64,000 nucleotides of DNA from Clostridiales bacterium (GTDB lineage: Bacteria > Bacillota > Clostridia > Oscillospirales > Acutalibacteraceae), in contig JAAYPE010000045.1 in NCBI GenBank assembly GCA_012519975.1, forward strand, positions 26,266 through 90,265, read 5' to 3'. Below the pieces are notes generated by a model. The model made no database searches. It was not told where the DNA came from and saw nothing but the letters and a program-made list of their open reading frames with translations. The position numbers were made by a program, and so were the translations under genes. Positions within the stretch are counted from its first letter, which is position 1. Every line of letters begins with the position of its first letter. Below, in pieces: positions 16,236-25,233 of the stretch.

Positions 16236-17011
16236 TTTTAAACAAGATTGCAAATTCAACCAAAAAAAGAGTAAAGCTTGAAAAAGAAAAAGTACCACTT
16301 GAAAAAATGAAAGATATGGCAAAAAACATTGATACAAATTTTGATTTTACATTTGAAAAAGCCTTGAAAAAAGATGGTGTAAGCTTTATTTGTGAAGTGA
16401 AAAAAGCATCGCCGTCAAAAGGGATAATATCAAGTGATTTTGATTATATAAAAATTGCAAAAGAATATGAAAAAGTAGGTGCAAGCTGTATTTCTGTTCT
16501 TACTGAACCTGAGTTTTTTAAAGGGGATAATGTTTATTTAAAAGAAATTAGAAGTGCAGTAGAGATTCCACTGTTAAGAAAAGATTTTATAATAGATGAA
16601 TATCAAATCTATCAGTCAAAAACATTGGGAGCAAACGCAGTTTTATTAATTTGTGCTCTGCTTGATACAAAGACGATAGAGCAATATATTAAGGTTTGCA
16701 ACTCGCTGGGGCTTTGCGCTGTGGTGGAGGTGCACGATGAAAAAGAAGTTCAAAGTGCGCTTAGTGCAAACGCTAGAATTATAGGTGTAAACAATCGAAA
16801 TCTAAAGGATTTTACGGTGGATATTAATAACAGCTTAAAGCTTAGAAACTTAGTGCCGAGCGATGTTACTTTTATTTCAGAAAGTGGAATAAAAACGGCA
16901 AAAGATATTGAAAAACTAAGCCAAAATGCGGTGGACGCTGTTTTGATTGGCGAGGCTCTTATGAGAGCTGAAAATAAAAAAGAAATGCTAGACAATTTAA
17001 GAGGATTTTAA
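16232..17011 (+). CDS. trpC: Indole-3-glycerol-phosphate synthase
   Basis: A 259-residue TIM-barrel enzyme that closes the indole ring from carboxyphenylamino-deoxyribulose phosphate. Key motifs are CEVKKASPSKG (catalytic Lys), SVLTEPEFFKG, LLRKDFIIDEYQIY, VVEVHDEKEV, GVNNRNLKDF and SESGI. It starts with GTG, overlapping the trpD stop by four bases, which indicates translational coupling. No PRAI domain is fused; the next gene, trpF, starts two bases after its stop. Confidence 0.97.
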   Translation: MILNKIANSTKKRVKLEKEKVPLEKMKDMAKNIDTNFDFTFEKALKKDGVSFICEVKKASPSKGIISSDFDYIKIAKEYEKVGASCISVLTEPEFFKGDNVYLKEIRSAVEIPLLRKDFIIDEYQIYQSKTLGANAVLLICALLDTKTIEQYIKVCNSLGLCAVVEVHDEKEVQSALSANARIIGVNNRNLKDFTVDINNSLKLRNLVPSDVTFISESGIKTAKDIEKLSQNAVDAVLIGEALMRAENKKEMLDNLRGF

Positions 17012-17012
17012 A

Positions 17013-17624
17013 ATGACACAGGTTAAAATATGTGGGATAAAAAGCATAGAAGATGTAAAAGTGATAAACAAATATGCGCCTGATTATGTGGGTTTTGTGT
17101 TTGCAAAAAGCAAAAGGCAAATTACGCAAACACAGGCAAAAAAACTTAAATCAGAATTAAATTGCAATATAAAAACGGTTGGAGTTTTTGTAAACGAGTC
17201 AATTGAAAACATAGTAAATCTTTGTAAAAATGAAGTGATAGATTTTATTCAACTGCACGGCGATGAGGATGAAAAATATATAAAAACGCTTAATTTATAT
17301 ATTAAAAATCCAGTGATAAAAGCGGTAAGGGTGCAAAATACGCAGCAAATTTTAAACGCACAAAACTTGCCCTGTCAAATGCTACTGCTGGATACTTATA
17401 CAAAAAATCAATACGGTGGCAGTGGAAAAACCTTTGATTACACTTTGATTCCAAAGCTTGAAAAGCCGTTTTTTTTAGCCGGTGGTATTAATGAAAAAAA
17501 TGTAAGAACTGCAATAAAAAGCTCAAACCCTTTTTGTATTGATGTTAGCAGTGGCGTCGAAACAAAGGGCGAAAAGGATGCTTTGAAAATTAAAAATATA
17601 ATAGAAATAGCAAAGGGAATTTAG
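17013..17624 (+). CDS. trpF: Phosphoribosylanthranilate isomerase
   Basis: A 203-residue TIM-barrel enzyme for the Amadori rearrangement of phosphoribosylanthranilate. The catalytic Cys is in KICGIKS (residues 5-11) and the catalytic Asp in LLLDTYTKNQYGGSGKTFDY (around 126). DYVGFVFAKSKRQI, FIQLHGDED and the C-terminal AGGINEKNV and DVSSGVET phosphate-binding segments are present. The gene follows trpC by one base and precedes trpB by 17 bases. Confidence 0.96.
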   Translation: MTQVKICGIKSIEDVKVINKYAPDYVGFVFAKSKRQITQTQAKKLKSELNCNIKTVGVFVNESIENIVNLCKNEVIDFIQLHGDEDEKYIKTLNLYIKNPVIKAVRVQNTQQILNAQNLPCQMLLLDTYTKNQYGGSGKTFDYTLIPKLEKPFFLAGGINEKNVRTAIKSSNPFCIDVSSGVETKGEKDALKIKNIIEIAKGI

Positions 17625-17641
17625 TGAGTGGGGTGCAATAA

Positions 17642-18826
17642 ATGTCAAACGGTAGATACGGAAAATATGGTGGCAAATATATACCAGAAACTTTAATGAA
17701 CGCTGTTAGTGAACTAGAAAATGCATACGAATTTTATAAAAATGACGAAAGCTTTGTAAATGAGTTAAATGATTTGCTTAAAAACTATGCAGGCAGACCG
17801 TCGCCATTGTATTATGCAAAAAGAATGAGCGAAGACTTGGGTGGTGCAAAAATATATCTTAAAAGAGAGGACTTAAACCACACAGGTTCGCACAAAATTA
17901 ACAATGTTTTAGGTCAAGTGTTGCTTGCGAAAAGAATGGGAAAAACTCGTGTAATTGCAGAAACGGGAGCAGGGCAACACGGAGTTGCAACTGCAACTGC
18001 AGCAGCACTAATGGGGCTTGAGTGCGAAATATTTATGGGCAAAGAGGATACAAAAAGACAAGCTCTAAATGTTTTTAAAATGGAGCTTTTAGGTGCAAAA
18101 GTAAATGTTGTAAATAGCGGAACTCAAACTTTAAAAGACGCGGTAAACGAAACGATGAGAGAGTGGGCAACCCGTATGGACGACACTCATTATGTGTTAG
18201 GCTCTGTTATGGGTCCTCACCCTTTTCCAATGATTGTAAGAGATTTTCAAAGCGTAATAGGTAAAGAGATAAAACAACAGTTAATAGAAAAAGAGGGAAG
18301 ACTGCCAGATATGGTTTTGGCGTGCGTTGGTGGCGGAAGTAATGCGATTGGAGCTTTTTATGACTTTATAGATGAAAAAACAGTAGAGCTAATCGGTTGC
18401 GAGGCTGCCGGAGAGGGTGTAAAAACACAAAGAACAGCGGCAACAATGTCGACGGGGAGCGTTGGTATTTTTCACGGTATGAAGTCATATTTTTGTCAAA
18501 ATGAGTACGGGCAAATTGCACCAGTTTATTCGATTTCAGCAGGCCTTGACTACCCAGGAATAGGGCCAGAACACGCAATGCTATCAGATGATGGTAGAGC
18601 AAAATATGTGGCAATAACAGACGATGAAGCGGTTGACGCTTTTGAATATTTATCAAAGATTGAGGGTATAATTCCGGCAATTGAAAGTGCTCACGCGGTT
18701 GCATATGCAAAAAAAATCGCACAAACTTTAGAAAAAGATAAAATAATAGTTATAAATTTGTCGGGCAGAGGCGACAAAGATGTTGCCTCCATAGCACGCT
18801 ACAGGGGAGTTGAAATTAGTGAATAG
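17642..18826 (+). CDS. trpB: Tryptophan synthase beta chain
   Basis: A 394-residue PLP enzyme that condenses indole with serine. The N-terminus [16 protein letters not shown] is typical of TrpB1. The PLP lysine lies in [11 protein letters not shown] (near residue 87), the indole/tunnel region in [19 protein letters not shown], and the phosphate-binding loop in [16 protein letters not shown] is near the C-terminus. It forms the alpha2beta2 complex with TrpA, whose gene overlaps the last codons. Confidence 0.98.
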   Translation: MSNGRYGKYGGKYIPETLMNAVSELENAYEFYKNDESFVNELNDLLKNYAGRPSPLYYAKRMSEDLGGAKIYLKREDLNHTGSHKINNVLGQVLLAKRMGKTRVIAETGAGQHGVATATAAALMGLECEIFMGKEDTKRQALNVFKMELLGAKVNVVNSGTQTLKDAVNETMREWATRMDDTHYVLGSVMGPHPFPMIVRDFQSVIGKEIKQQLIEKEGRLPDMVLACVGGGSNAIGAFYDFIDEKTVELIGCEAAGEGVKTQRTAATMSTGSVGIFHGMKSYFCQNEYGQIAPVYSISAGLDYPGIGPEHAMLSDDGRAKYVAITDDEAVDAFEYLSKIEGIIPAIESAHAVAYAKKIAQTLEKDKIIVINLSGRGDKDVASIARYRGVEISE

Positions 18827-19595
18827 AATAAACAAGGCATTTTTAAACAAAAAGGCATTCATACCTTTTATAACGGCAGGTGACCCAAATTTAGAAACAA
18901 CAGAAAAACTTATAATTGCAATGCAAGAATCCGGAGCAGATTTAATCGAGATTGGCATACCTTTTTCCGACCCGATTGCTGAGGGGGAAGTTATACAAAA
19001 TGCAAGCCAAAGGGCGCTTAGCGCTGGATGCGATACGGATAAAATATTTGATATGGTATCAAGAGTTAGGCAGTGTGTTACGGTTCCACTTGTGTTTATG
19101 ACTTATATAAACTTGGTTTACACATATGGTAAAGAACGATTTTTAAAAAAGTGTAAAGATGTTGGTATTGACGGAATAATAATTCCTGATTTGCCATTTG
19201 AAGAAAATAAAGAGCTGATAGATGTTTGCAAAAAGTATGATGTAAATTTAATATCGCTTATTGCACCAACATCAAAAGAGCGTGTAGAAATGATTGCAAA
19301 ACAGGCAAATGGGTTTGTTTATTGTGTTTCATCGCTTGGTGTTACAGGTGTTAGAGAAAATATAAAAACAGACATAGGGCAAATGATAAAACTTGTAAAA
19401 ACGGTATCAAAAATTCCTTGTGCGGTGGGATTTGGCATTTCGACACCAAATCAGGCAAAAAAAATATCTGAAGTTTGTGACGGTGTAATTGTCGGCAGTG
19501 CAATTGTGAAAATTATTGAAAAGTATGGAGAAAACAGTATAGAGCCAGTAAAGGAATATGTAAAGTTAATGAAAAAGGCAATGGAGCAGGGATAA
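18819..19595 (+). CDS. trpA: Tryptophan synthase alpha chain
   Basis: A 258-residue TIM-barrel subunit that cleaves indole-3-glycerol phosphate to indole and glyceraldehyde 3-phosphate. The catalytic Glu is in [16 protein letters not shown] (near 49) and the Asp in [11 protein letters not shown]. The phosphate-site GFGIS and [10 protein letters not shown] are present. I choose GTG 18819, which gives the normal start MNRINKAF and has GGGGAG about ten bases upstream; TTG 18810 abuts that ribosome site. It overlaps trpB by eight bases and is the last gene of the operon. Confidence 0.96.
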   Translation: MNRINKAFLNKKAFIPFITAGDPNLETTEKLIIAMQESGADLIEIGIPFSDPIAEGEVIQNASQRALSAGCDTDKIFDMVSRVRQCVTVPLVFMTYINLVYTYGKERFLKKCKDVGIDGIIIPDLPFEENKELIDVCKKYDVNLISLIAPTSKERVEMIAKQANGFVYCVSSLGVTGVRENIKTDIGQMIKLVKTVSKIPCAVGFGISTPNQAKKISEVCDGVIVGSAIVKIIEKYGENSIEPVKEYVKLMKKAMEQG

Positions 19596-19610
19596 AACCT
19601 TGCTCTTTTT
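19584..19610 (+). terminator. Terminator of the trp operon
   Basis: GAGCAGG (19584-19590) pairs with CCTTGCTC (19598-19605), then TTTTT. The stem begins inside the last codons of trpA. Confidence 0.75.
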
Positions 19611-19684
19611 ATGCCTGTTTAACAGCTATAATAATTAGTATATAGAATAAAAAACAACTCTTGTGAAATATTCAAGCTATAGTG

Positions 19685-19738
19685 TTGACATAGATTGTTA
19701 ATTATAATACAATCTAAATAAAACAGTGGTTAGACCAC
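19685..19738 (+). promoter_or_regulatory. Promoter and palindromic operator of the GntR gene
   Basis: TTGACA (19685-19690) and TACAAT (19708-19713) are 17 bases apart. The palindrome GTGGTTAGACCAC (19726-19738) lies just after the expected start. TGGTNNNACCA is the classic operator shape of the FadR branch of GntR regulators, and the same palindrome lies before hypB, so autoregulation is likely. Confidence 0.75.
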
Positions 19739-19759
19739 AACTATGGAAGGGGTGATGAT

Positions 19760-20467
19760 GTGCGTTTTGGCGAAATAGTTGCACCTACAATAAAAGATTT
19801 GTTTGTTGAGAAAATTGAAGGGTTGATTTTATCGGGGCGTCTTTTACCGGGCGAAAGGATGCCGTCGGAGCGGGAACTTGCACAAGAGATGAAAATTTCA
19901 AAAACAGTTGTCCACGCAGGTATGCAGGATTTGCAAAGAATGGGATTTATAGAGGTTGTACCACGCCAAGGTACCTTTGTGTCAAACTATGCCGAAACAG
20001 GAACACTAGAAACACTAAATGCTATTTTAAAATACAATGGCGGTCAGTTTGATAAAGTAAATACAGAGTCGCTTTTTGAGTTTAGATTGGCGCTTGAAGG
20101 TGCCGCATTTAAAAAGTTTGCAATAGAACATACGCAAGAAGATTTGGACGCTTTGCAAGAAATTATTGACGAAGTAAAGCAAGCTTGTGAACAGTCTGGT
20201 GAAAATGATTATAGCGAAATTGCTCAAAAGGCTTTTAAGTTTCACCACGCTTTATGTGTTCGTAGCCAAAATATGATTCTTCCTTTAGTTTTAAATGCTT
20301 TTAAAGATGCGGGTATGATTTTTTGGGAAAATTCTGTTAAAATATATGGGAAAGAGAAAAGCGTAAAGCACCTAGAAACTTTTCTTGATTTTATGAAAAA
20401 GCGAGATGGCGAGGGCGCAACAAAGTATTTGCAAGAGGGCTTTGACTACTATCTTTCAACAATGTAA
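19760..20467 (+). CDS. GntR-family regulator with FCD ligand domain
   Basis: A 235-residue regulator of the FadR/FCD branch. Residues about 8-75 are the winged helix-turn-helix (LPGERMPSERELAQEMKISKT, VPRQGTFVS), and about 95-230 form the all-helical FCD effector domain with metal-binding candidates (FEFRLALEG, FHHALC, HLETFLDFMKKRDGEGA). Members sense organic acids or sugars, often with a bound metal. GTG 19760 follows GGGGTGATGAT. The palindromic operator in its own promoter and 250 bases downstream before hypB suggests it controls itself and the hypB-oxidoreductase-hypA operon. The effector cannot be read from sequence. Confidence 0.9.
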   Translation: MRFGEIVAPTIKDLFVEKIEGLILSGRLLPGERMPSERELAQEMKISKTVVHAGMQDLQRMGFIEVVPRQGTFVSNYAETGTLETLNAILKYNGGQFDKVNTESLFEFRLALEGAAFKKFAIEHTQEDLDALQEIIDEVKQACEQSGENDYSEIAQKAFKFHHALCVRSQNMILPLVLNAFKDAGMIFWENSVKIYGKEKSVKHLETFLDFMKKRDGEGATKYLQEGFDYYLSTM

Positions 20468-20621
20468 TTTTTAGATAATTAAGATGTAATTTAAAAAACT
20501 ATATAATGTTTGATTTAAAAGCAAAAAAGGCAGTTATAATTAGTACTGCGTGAAAAAAGTTCGAACTATATTTGCTAATTAGAATATACATATAAAATAA
20601 AAAGAAAATGTTGCTTTTTCG

Positions 20622-20677
20622 TTGCTTTTTATTTTTAGATATGTTAAACTTTAAACAATAGCCGTGGTTTGACCACG
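20622..20677 (+). promoter_or_regulatory. Promoter and GntR-type operator before hypB
   Basis: A likely promoter is TTGCTT (20622-20627) and TAAACT (20645-20650), 17 bases apart. The palindrome CGTGGTTTGACCACG (20663-20677) sits just downstream, in the same relative position as the operator of the GntR gene. Upstream, bases 20468-20621 contain no gene. Confidence 0.7.
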
Positions 20678-20726
20678 AAGGGAAATTCAGTTAGATTTAT
20701 TTTTTAATAATTGGGGGGTAAAAAAA

Positions 20727-21398
20727 GTGGATAAATTTAGAGTTATCGAAATTAAAGAAAGTGTTTTTGATGACAATAATCGCAGAGCTGACTTAGTTAG
20801 ACAGGAGCTAAAAAAGGATAAGACTTTTTTGCTAAACCTAATGTCATCACCAGGCTCAGGCAAAACCACAACTTTGCTTAGAACAATTGAGGCTTTAAAA
20901 GATGAGATGCAAATTGGAATTATGGAGGCAGACATCGACTCCGATGTTGATGCGCGCACAATTTCAAACGCAGGTGTTAAAGTAATCCAATTACACACCG
21001 GCGGAATGTGTCACCTTGATGCCGATATGACAAAACAAGGCCTAGAAGGGCTTGGAACTGAAGGACTTGATTTTGTCGTTTTAGAAAACGTTGGCAATTT
21101 GGTTTGTCCTGCAGAGTTTGACACAGGCTCATCAAAAAATGCAATGATTTTGAGTGTTCCAGAGGGAGACGACAAGCCTCTCAAATATCCTTTGATGTTC
21201 TCTATTGTTGATGTTTTATTAATTAACAAAATTGACGCTATGGAATTCTTTGATTTTGACTTAGAGCTATGCAAGGAAAGAGTTAAAAAGTTGAATCCAA
21301 ACATCAAGGTAATTCCAATCTCTGCAAAAAATGGAGAAGGAATTGAAGAGTGGGCAGACTGGATTCGTGACGAAGTAAAAGAGTGGCAAAAAGATTAA
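20727..21398 (+). CDS. hypB: HypB nickel-insertion GTPase
   Basis: A 223-residue SIMIBI-class GTPase that, with HypA, delivers nickel to [NiFe]-hydrogenase and in some species urease or other nickel enzymes. The P-loop SSPGSGKTT is at 40-48. The nucleotide-dependent metal site appears as HTGGMCHLD (about 92-100), followed by VLENVGNLVCPAEFDTG, and the base-recognition motif is NKID. The N-terminal CxxCGC high-affinity nickel motif of E. coli HypB is absent, as is common in Gram-positive forms. GTG 20727 follows GGGGGG. It is first in an operon with the Fe-S flavin oxidoreductase and hypA. No hypCDEF or hydrogenase genes are in the window. Confidence 0.95.
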   Translation: MDKFRVIEIKESVFDDNNRRADLVRQELKKDKTFLLNLMSSPGSGKTTTLLRTIEALKDEMQIGIMEADIDSDVDARTISNAGVKVIQLHTGGMCHLDADMTKQGLEGLGTEGLDFVVLENVGNLVCPAEFDTGSSKNAMILSVPEGDDKPLKYPLMFSIVDVLLINKIDAMEFFDFDLELCKERVKKLNPNIKVIPISAKNGEGIEEWADWIRDEVKEWQKD

Positions 21399-21472
21399 TT
21401 TTAGAAGTAAAAAATGGAAAGATTTAAATAAATTTTAAATTGTAAATTATTTTATTAGTGGGGGAATATATT

Positions 21473-24157
21473 ATGGCAAAAGAAAAGGTATTGCTTTATG
21501 CAAACAAAATTAGCAACATAAAGCCTACAGCAAAAAACGCACTTACAGTAAATGACCCAGAATACAAGATTTTGGAGCCAGTTGTTTCAGAGGAAATGGC
21601 AGAGGCAGCTCTTTGTCTAAACTTCCGCGAGCCAATGCTCTCAGCAGCAGATATCGCTCCAAAGATTAACAAAACCACTGAAGAAACTGAAAAACTATTG
21701 TGGGAGCTTGCAGACTGTGGTGCAGCTTTTGTTAAAGATGTTGATGGCGTAAACAAATATTGGCACGAGATTTGGGTTCCAGGTCATATGGAAATGATGG
21801 TTAACCATAGAGAAAATGTAAAAAAATACCCAATAATCGCTGAGTGCTTTGACGCATACGGTAAGAAAAAAGGTCCTTTTGGTGCTGGAAAAATTCCAAT
21901 GGGAATTGGTCCTATGCGTGTTATTCCAATTGAAACTGCAATTTCTGGTGAGACAAGATCTGCACCATATGAAGAGATTGCAAGATACCTCAACGGAGCA
22001 GAGCGTTTTTCAGTATCAGACTGTTCTTGCCGTACTTCAAGAGAAGCAATGGGTGAGGGTTGTGGTCACTTGAAAGAGGATATGTGCATCCAGTTAGACC
22101 ACGCAGCAGAGTACTACATCCGCACAGGTAGAGGTAGAGAAATTACTCGTGAAGAGGCTTTTGAAATTATCCACAGAGCTGAAGAAAACGGACTTATGCA
22201 TCAAATTCCAAACTTAGACGGTTCAGGCAAAACTCACGCTATTTGTAACTGCTGTGGTTGTTCTTGTTTTGCACTAAGACTTGCAAATATGTGGACTAAC
22301 CCTGATATGATTCGCTCAAACTATGTTGCACAAGTTAACAAAGATAATTGTGTTGCTTGTGGTGAGTGTGTTGAGAATTGTCCTACAAACGCAGTAAGAC
22401 TAGGTCATAAGCTTTGCACAACTACACCAGTTGTAGAAAAGAAAAGAGACCTTCCTTATGATACAGAGTGGGGCGAAGATAAGTGGAACCCTGAGTACCG
22501 TCTTAACAAACAAGTTATTGTTGAAACAGGTACAAGTCCATGTAAGTCTGAGTGTCCTGCACATATTGGTATTCAAGGTTACATAAAGCTCGCTTCTCAA
22601 GGTAGATATACAGAGGCTCTTGAGCTCATCAAGCACGAAAACCCATTCCCAGCAGTTTGCGGACGAATTTGTCCTAGAGGCTGTGAGTCTGCTTGTACAA
22701 GAGGCGACATTGATGACCCAATTGCAATTGATGATATTAAGAAATTTATTGCTGAGCAAGATTTAAACAAAGATGTTCGTTTCATACCAAAGAAAAGACA
22801 CGATTATGGTAAAGAAATTGCTATTATCGGTGCAGGTCCAGCTGGACTTTCGTGTGCTTATTATCTTGCTATTGATGGTTACAAGGTAACAGTATTTGAA
22901 AAGCAAAACAAGCTTGGCGGAATGCTTACTCTTGGTATCCCAGAATTTAGACTTGAAAAAGATGTTATCAATGCAGAAATTGATATTTTAAGAGAACTTG
23001 GCGTTGAGTTTAAAACAGGCGTTGAAGTTGGTAAAGATGTAACACTAAAAGAGCTTAGAGAGCAAGGATTCAAAGCATTTTATATTGCAATCGGCGCACA
23101 AGCAGGTAGAAAGCTTGGGCTTGAAGGCGAAGATGCACAAGGCGTTTTTGCAGGTGTTGATTTCTTGCGTAGCGTAAACCTTGGCGAAGAAATTAAGCTA
23201 AGTGGTAACGTTGTTGTAATCGGTGGCGGTAATGTTGCTATCGACGTTGCAAGAGTTGCAACAAGAGTAGGTTCAGAAACTGTTAACCTTTTCTGCCTTG
23301 AAAGTCGTGAGCAAATGCCTGCTCTTGATGAAGAAATTGAAGAAGCAGAAGAAGAGAACATCATAATCAACAACTCTTGGGGTCCAAAGCGTATCGTTAC
23401 AGAGAATGGACGCGTTGTTGGTGTTGAGTTTGTTAAATGTGTTTCTGTATTCGATGAAGATGGCAAATTCAATCCAAAATATGACGAAGCTCAAACAAAG
23501 ATTGTAGATGCAGACCATGTTTTACTCTCTGTTGGTCAAGCAATGGATTTTGGAAACTTGCTTGCTGATAGTAAGGTTGAATTTAACCCAAATAAAACAA
23601 TTAAAGCAGACGCAGTTACATACCAAACAGCTGAGCCAGATGTATTTGTTGGTGGAGATGTTTATACAGGTCCTAGATTTGCAATTGATGCAATTGCAGC
23701 AGGTAAAGAGGGTGCTATTTCAATTCACCGTTTTGTACAACCTGGTCAAAGCCTTGTAATTGGTCGTTTGGATAGAAACTACTGTGCATTTGACAAAAAC
23801 ACTTTGAATCTTGACGGATTTGACAATATGCCAAGACAAAGAGCGGTTGTTAAGCACGATGAGAGTTCTAAGAAATCATTTAAGGATATTCGTGGAATTC
23901 TTACAGAGGAGCAAATCAAAAAAGAAACAGAGCGTTGCATTGGCTGTGGAGCAGCTATTGTTGATGAATTTATGTGTGTTGGATGCGGACAGTGTACAAC
24001 AAAATGTAAGTTTGATGCAATTTCTCTTGTTAGAAAATATGACTGTGCAAGTGTTGATGACTTTAGCGAACTTAAGCCAAAGATTGTTAAGTATAACATT
24101 AAGCGTAAAGGTAAAATAGTTGCTAAAAACATTAAAAATGTTTTTACAAAAAAATAA
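21473..24157 (+). CDS. Multi-FeS, FAD-dependent oxidoreductase (GltD-like) with N-terminal Cys-rich domain
   Basis: An 894-residue cytoplasmic redox protein. Residues about 1-285 form a winged-helix-like plus Cys-rich domain (DCSCRTS 183-189, GCGH, CNCCGCSC 258-265). A 4Fe-4S motif CVACGECVENC is at 293-303. A GltD-type Fe-S helical domain follows (SPCKSECPAHIGIQGY, VCGRICPRGCESAC, 355-408), then FAD binding (IIGAGPAG near 451-458), NAD(P) binding (VVIGGGNVAIDVAR) and a C-terminal Cys-rich ferredoxin part (CIGCGAA, CVGCGQCTTKC). It probably moves electrons between NAD(P)H and ferredoxin or a partner protein; the physiological partner is unknown. ATG 21473 has GTGGGGGAA upstream; GTG 21458 overlaps that site. 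It lies between hypB and hypA. Confidence 0.85.
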   Translation: MAKEKVLLYANKISNIKPTAKNALTVNDPEYKILEPVVSEEMAEAALCLNFREPMLSAADIAPKINKTTEETEKLLWELADCGAAFVKDVDGVNKYWHEIWVPGHMEMMVNHRENVKKYPIIAECFDAYGKKKGPFGAGKIPMGIGPMRVIPIETAISGETRSAPYEEIARYLNGAERFSVSDCSCRTSREAMGEGCGHLKEDMCIQLDHAAEYYIRTGRGREITREEAFEIIHRAEENGLMHQIPNLDGSGKTHAICNCCGCSCFALRLANMWTNPDMIRSNYVAQVNKDNCVACGECVENCPTNAVRLGHKLCTTTPVVEKKRDLPYDTEWGEDKWNPEYRLNKQVIVETGTSPCKSECPAHIGIQGYIKLASQGRYTEALELIKHENPFPAVCGRICPRGCESACTRGDIDDPIAIDDIKKFIAEQDLNKDVRFIPKKRHDYGKEIAIIGAGPAGLSCAYYLAIDGYKVTVFEKQNKLGGMLTLGIPEFRLEKDVINAEIDILRELGVEFKTGVEVGKDVTLKELREQGFKAFYIAIGAQAGRKLGLEGEDAQGVFAGVDFLRSVNLGEEIKLSGNVVVIGGGNVAIDVARVATRVGSETVNLFCLESREQMPALDEEIEEAEEENIIINNSWGPKRIVTENGRVVGVEFVKCVSVFDEDGKFNPKYDEAQTKIVDADHVLLSVGQAMDFGNLLADSKVEFNPNKTIKADAVTYQTAEPDVFVGGDVYTGPRFAIDAIAAGKEGAISIHRFVQPGQSLVIGRLDRNYCAFDKNTLNLDGFDNMPRQRAVVKHDESSKKSFKDIRGILTEEQIKKETERCIGCGAAIVDEFMCVGCGQCTTKCKFDAISLVRKYDCASVDDFSELKPKIVKYNIKRKGKIVAKNIKNVFTKK

Positions 24158-24198
24158 AAAATTAAGCATTTATGCATTGTAAAGGTGGGTGTATTTAT

Positions 24199-24540
24199 AT
24201 GCACGAACTAGGAGTAGTAATTGAAGTAGTAAAAACTGTGGAGAATTTTGCTAGAGAAAACAACATAAAAGAAATTCAATCACTAGTTTTACAAATAGGA
24301 GAACTCTCTTCTATGATACCAGAATATGTCGAAGCGTGTTACCCTGCCGCAGTTGATGGTACAATGCTAGAGGACACAAAACTAGAAATTGAAGTTTTAC
24401 CCGGAAATGCACTTTGCAAGGAATGTAACACAACCTTTAATGTGCTAAAAAATGAGGGTGTGTGTCCAAATTGCAAGGCGAAAAATCTTGAATTATTAAG
24501 TGGACAAGAATTTTTAATAAAAGAGATTGTCGCAAACTAA
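24199..24540 (+). CDS. hypA: HypA nickel metallochaperone
   Basis: A 113-residue nickel carrier that works with HypB. The N-terminal MHE supplies the nickel ligands Met1-His2-Glu3, so the start must be ATG 24199, which has AAAGGTGGG upstream; the in-frame ATG 24172 would bury the motif. The zinc site is CKEC and CPNC. The C-terminal SGQEFLIKEI is typical. It follows the oxidoreductase by 41 bases and is the last gene before a strong terminator. Confidence 0.96.
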   Translation: MHELGVVIEVVKTVENFARENNIKEIQSLVLQIGELSSMIPEYVEACYPAAVDGTMLEDTKLEIEVLPGNALCKECNTTFNVLKNEGVCPNCKAKNLELLSGQEFLIKEIVAN

Positions 24541-24551
24541 AAATTAATTTT

Positions 24552-24596
24552 AAATCTTCTAAAGTGTAGATAGTTATGCTTTAGAAGATTTTTTTT
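24552..24596 (+). terminator. Terminator of the hypB-oxidoreductase-hypA operon
   Basis: AAATCTTCTAAAG (24552-24564) pairs perfectly with CTTTAGAAGATTT (24579-24591) and is followed by a T-run. Confidence 0.9.
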
Positions 24597-24649
24597 ATTT
24601 TATGAATAATAGTTAGAGTTTGTAAAATAATACTGTAGAGGTGATTATT

Positions 24650-25105
24650 ATGACATTTAGTCAGAAAGAAACAACATTGCTAGAGGATTTAAAATCACAC
24701 GAAGAGCTATGCATTGATAAGTATGCAAAATATTCTGCAGAAGCGTGTGACCCACAGCTAAAGGATTTGTTCACACAGCTAGGACAAAAAGAGCAACAGC
24801 ACTTAGACACAGTGAATCAAATTATGAGCGGAAACGTTCCACAAATGAGTGGCGGAAATCAGCAGGAATCACAGCAAAAACCAACTTATCAATATCAGGG
24901 CACAAATGAAGATAAGCCAAAAGATAAGTTTCTTTGCTCAGATTTATTGTCAACAGAAAAGCACGTATCCTCGGTTTATGACACTTGTATTTTTGAATTT
25001 AAAGATACAAATGTCAGAAATGTGCTAAACCACATTCAAAAAGAAGAACAAGAACACGGAGAAAAAATTTACGATTATATGTCTCAAAATGGAATGTATA
25101 GTTAA
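24650..25105 (+). CDS. CotF-family spore coat protein
   Basis: A 151-residue protein with two ferritin-like helical blocks separated by a Gln-rich linker (about 65-95). The first (LEDLKSHEELCIDKYAKYS and FTQLGQKEQQHLDTV) and second (LLSTEKHVSSVYDTCIFEF and LNHIQKEEQEHGEKI) match the Coat F domain, related to the B. subtilis coat protein CotF. The repeated E-Q-H pattern resembles ferritin-like metal ligands, though coat members are structural. ATG 24650 follows GAGGTGATTATT; GTG 24641 is part of that region. It is monocistronic and likely sporulation-controlled. Confidence 0.85.
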   Translation: MTFSQKETTLLEDLKSHEELCIDKYAKYSAEACDPQLKDLFTQLGQKEQQHLDTVNQIMSGNVPQMSGGNQQESQQKPTYQYQGTNEDKPKDKFLCSDLLSTEKHVSSVYDTCIFEFKDTNVRNVLNHIQKEEQEHGEKIYDYMSQNGMYS

Positions 25106-25161
25106 TCGGATTTTTAACGGCGGAAAAGCACAATTTATTTTGAATAATGGGGAAATTGCAA

Positions 25162-25215
25162 AGAAAAAACCTATCAACTCTTTAATTAGAATTGATAGGT
25201 ATGATTTTTTTAAAT
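25162..25215 (+). terminator. Bidirectional terminator between the coat gene and the LacI gene
   Basis: ACCTATCAA (25169-25177) pairs with TTGATAGGT (25192-25200), with an A-run before and a T-run after. Confidence 0.8.
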
Positions 25216-25233
25216 ATTATAGCGTATGTAAGA

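Noticed and set aside
23080-23472. A minus-strand frame of 130 codons inside the flavin oxidoreductase gene
   Set aside because: A shadow of the strong coding frame on the plus strand, rich in Ser and Thr, without a ribosome site.
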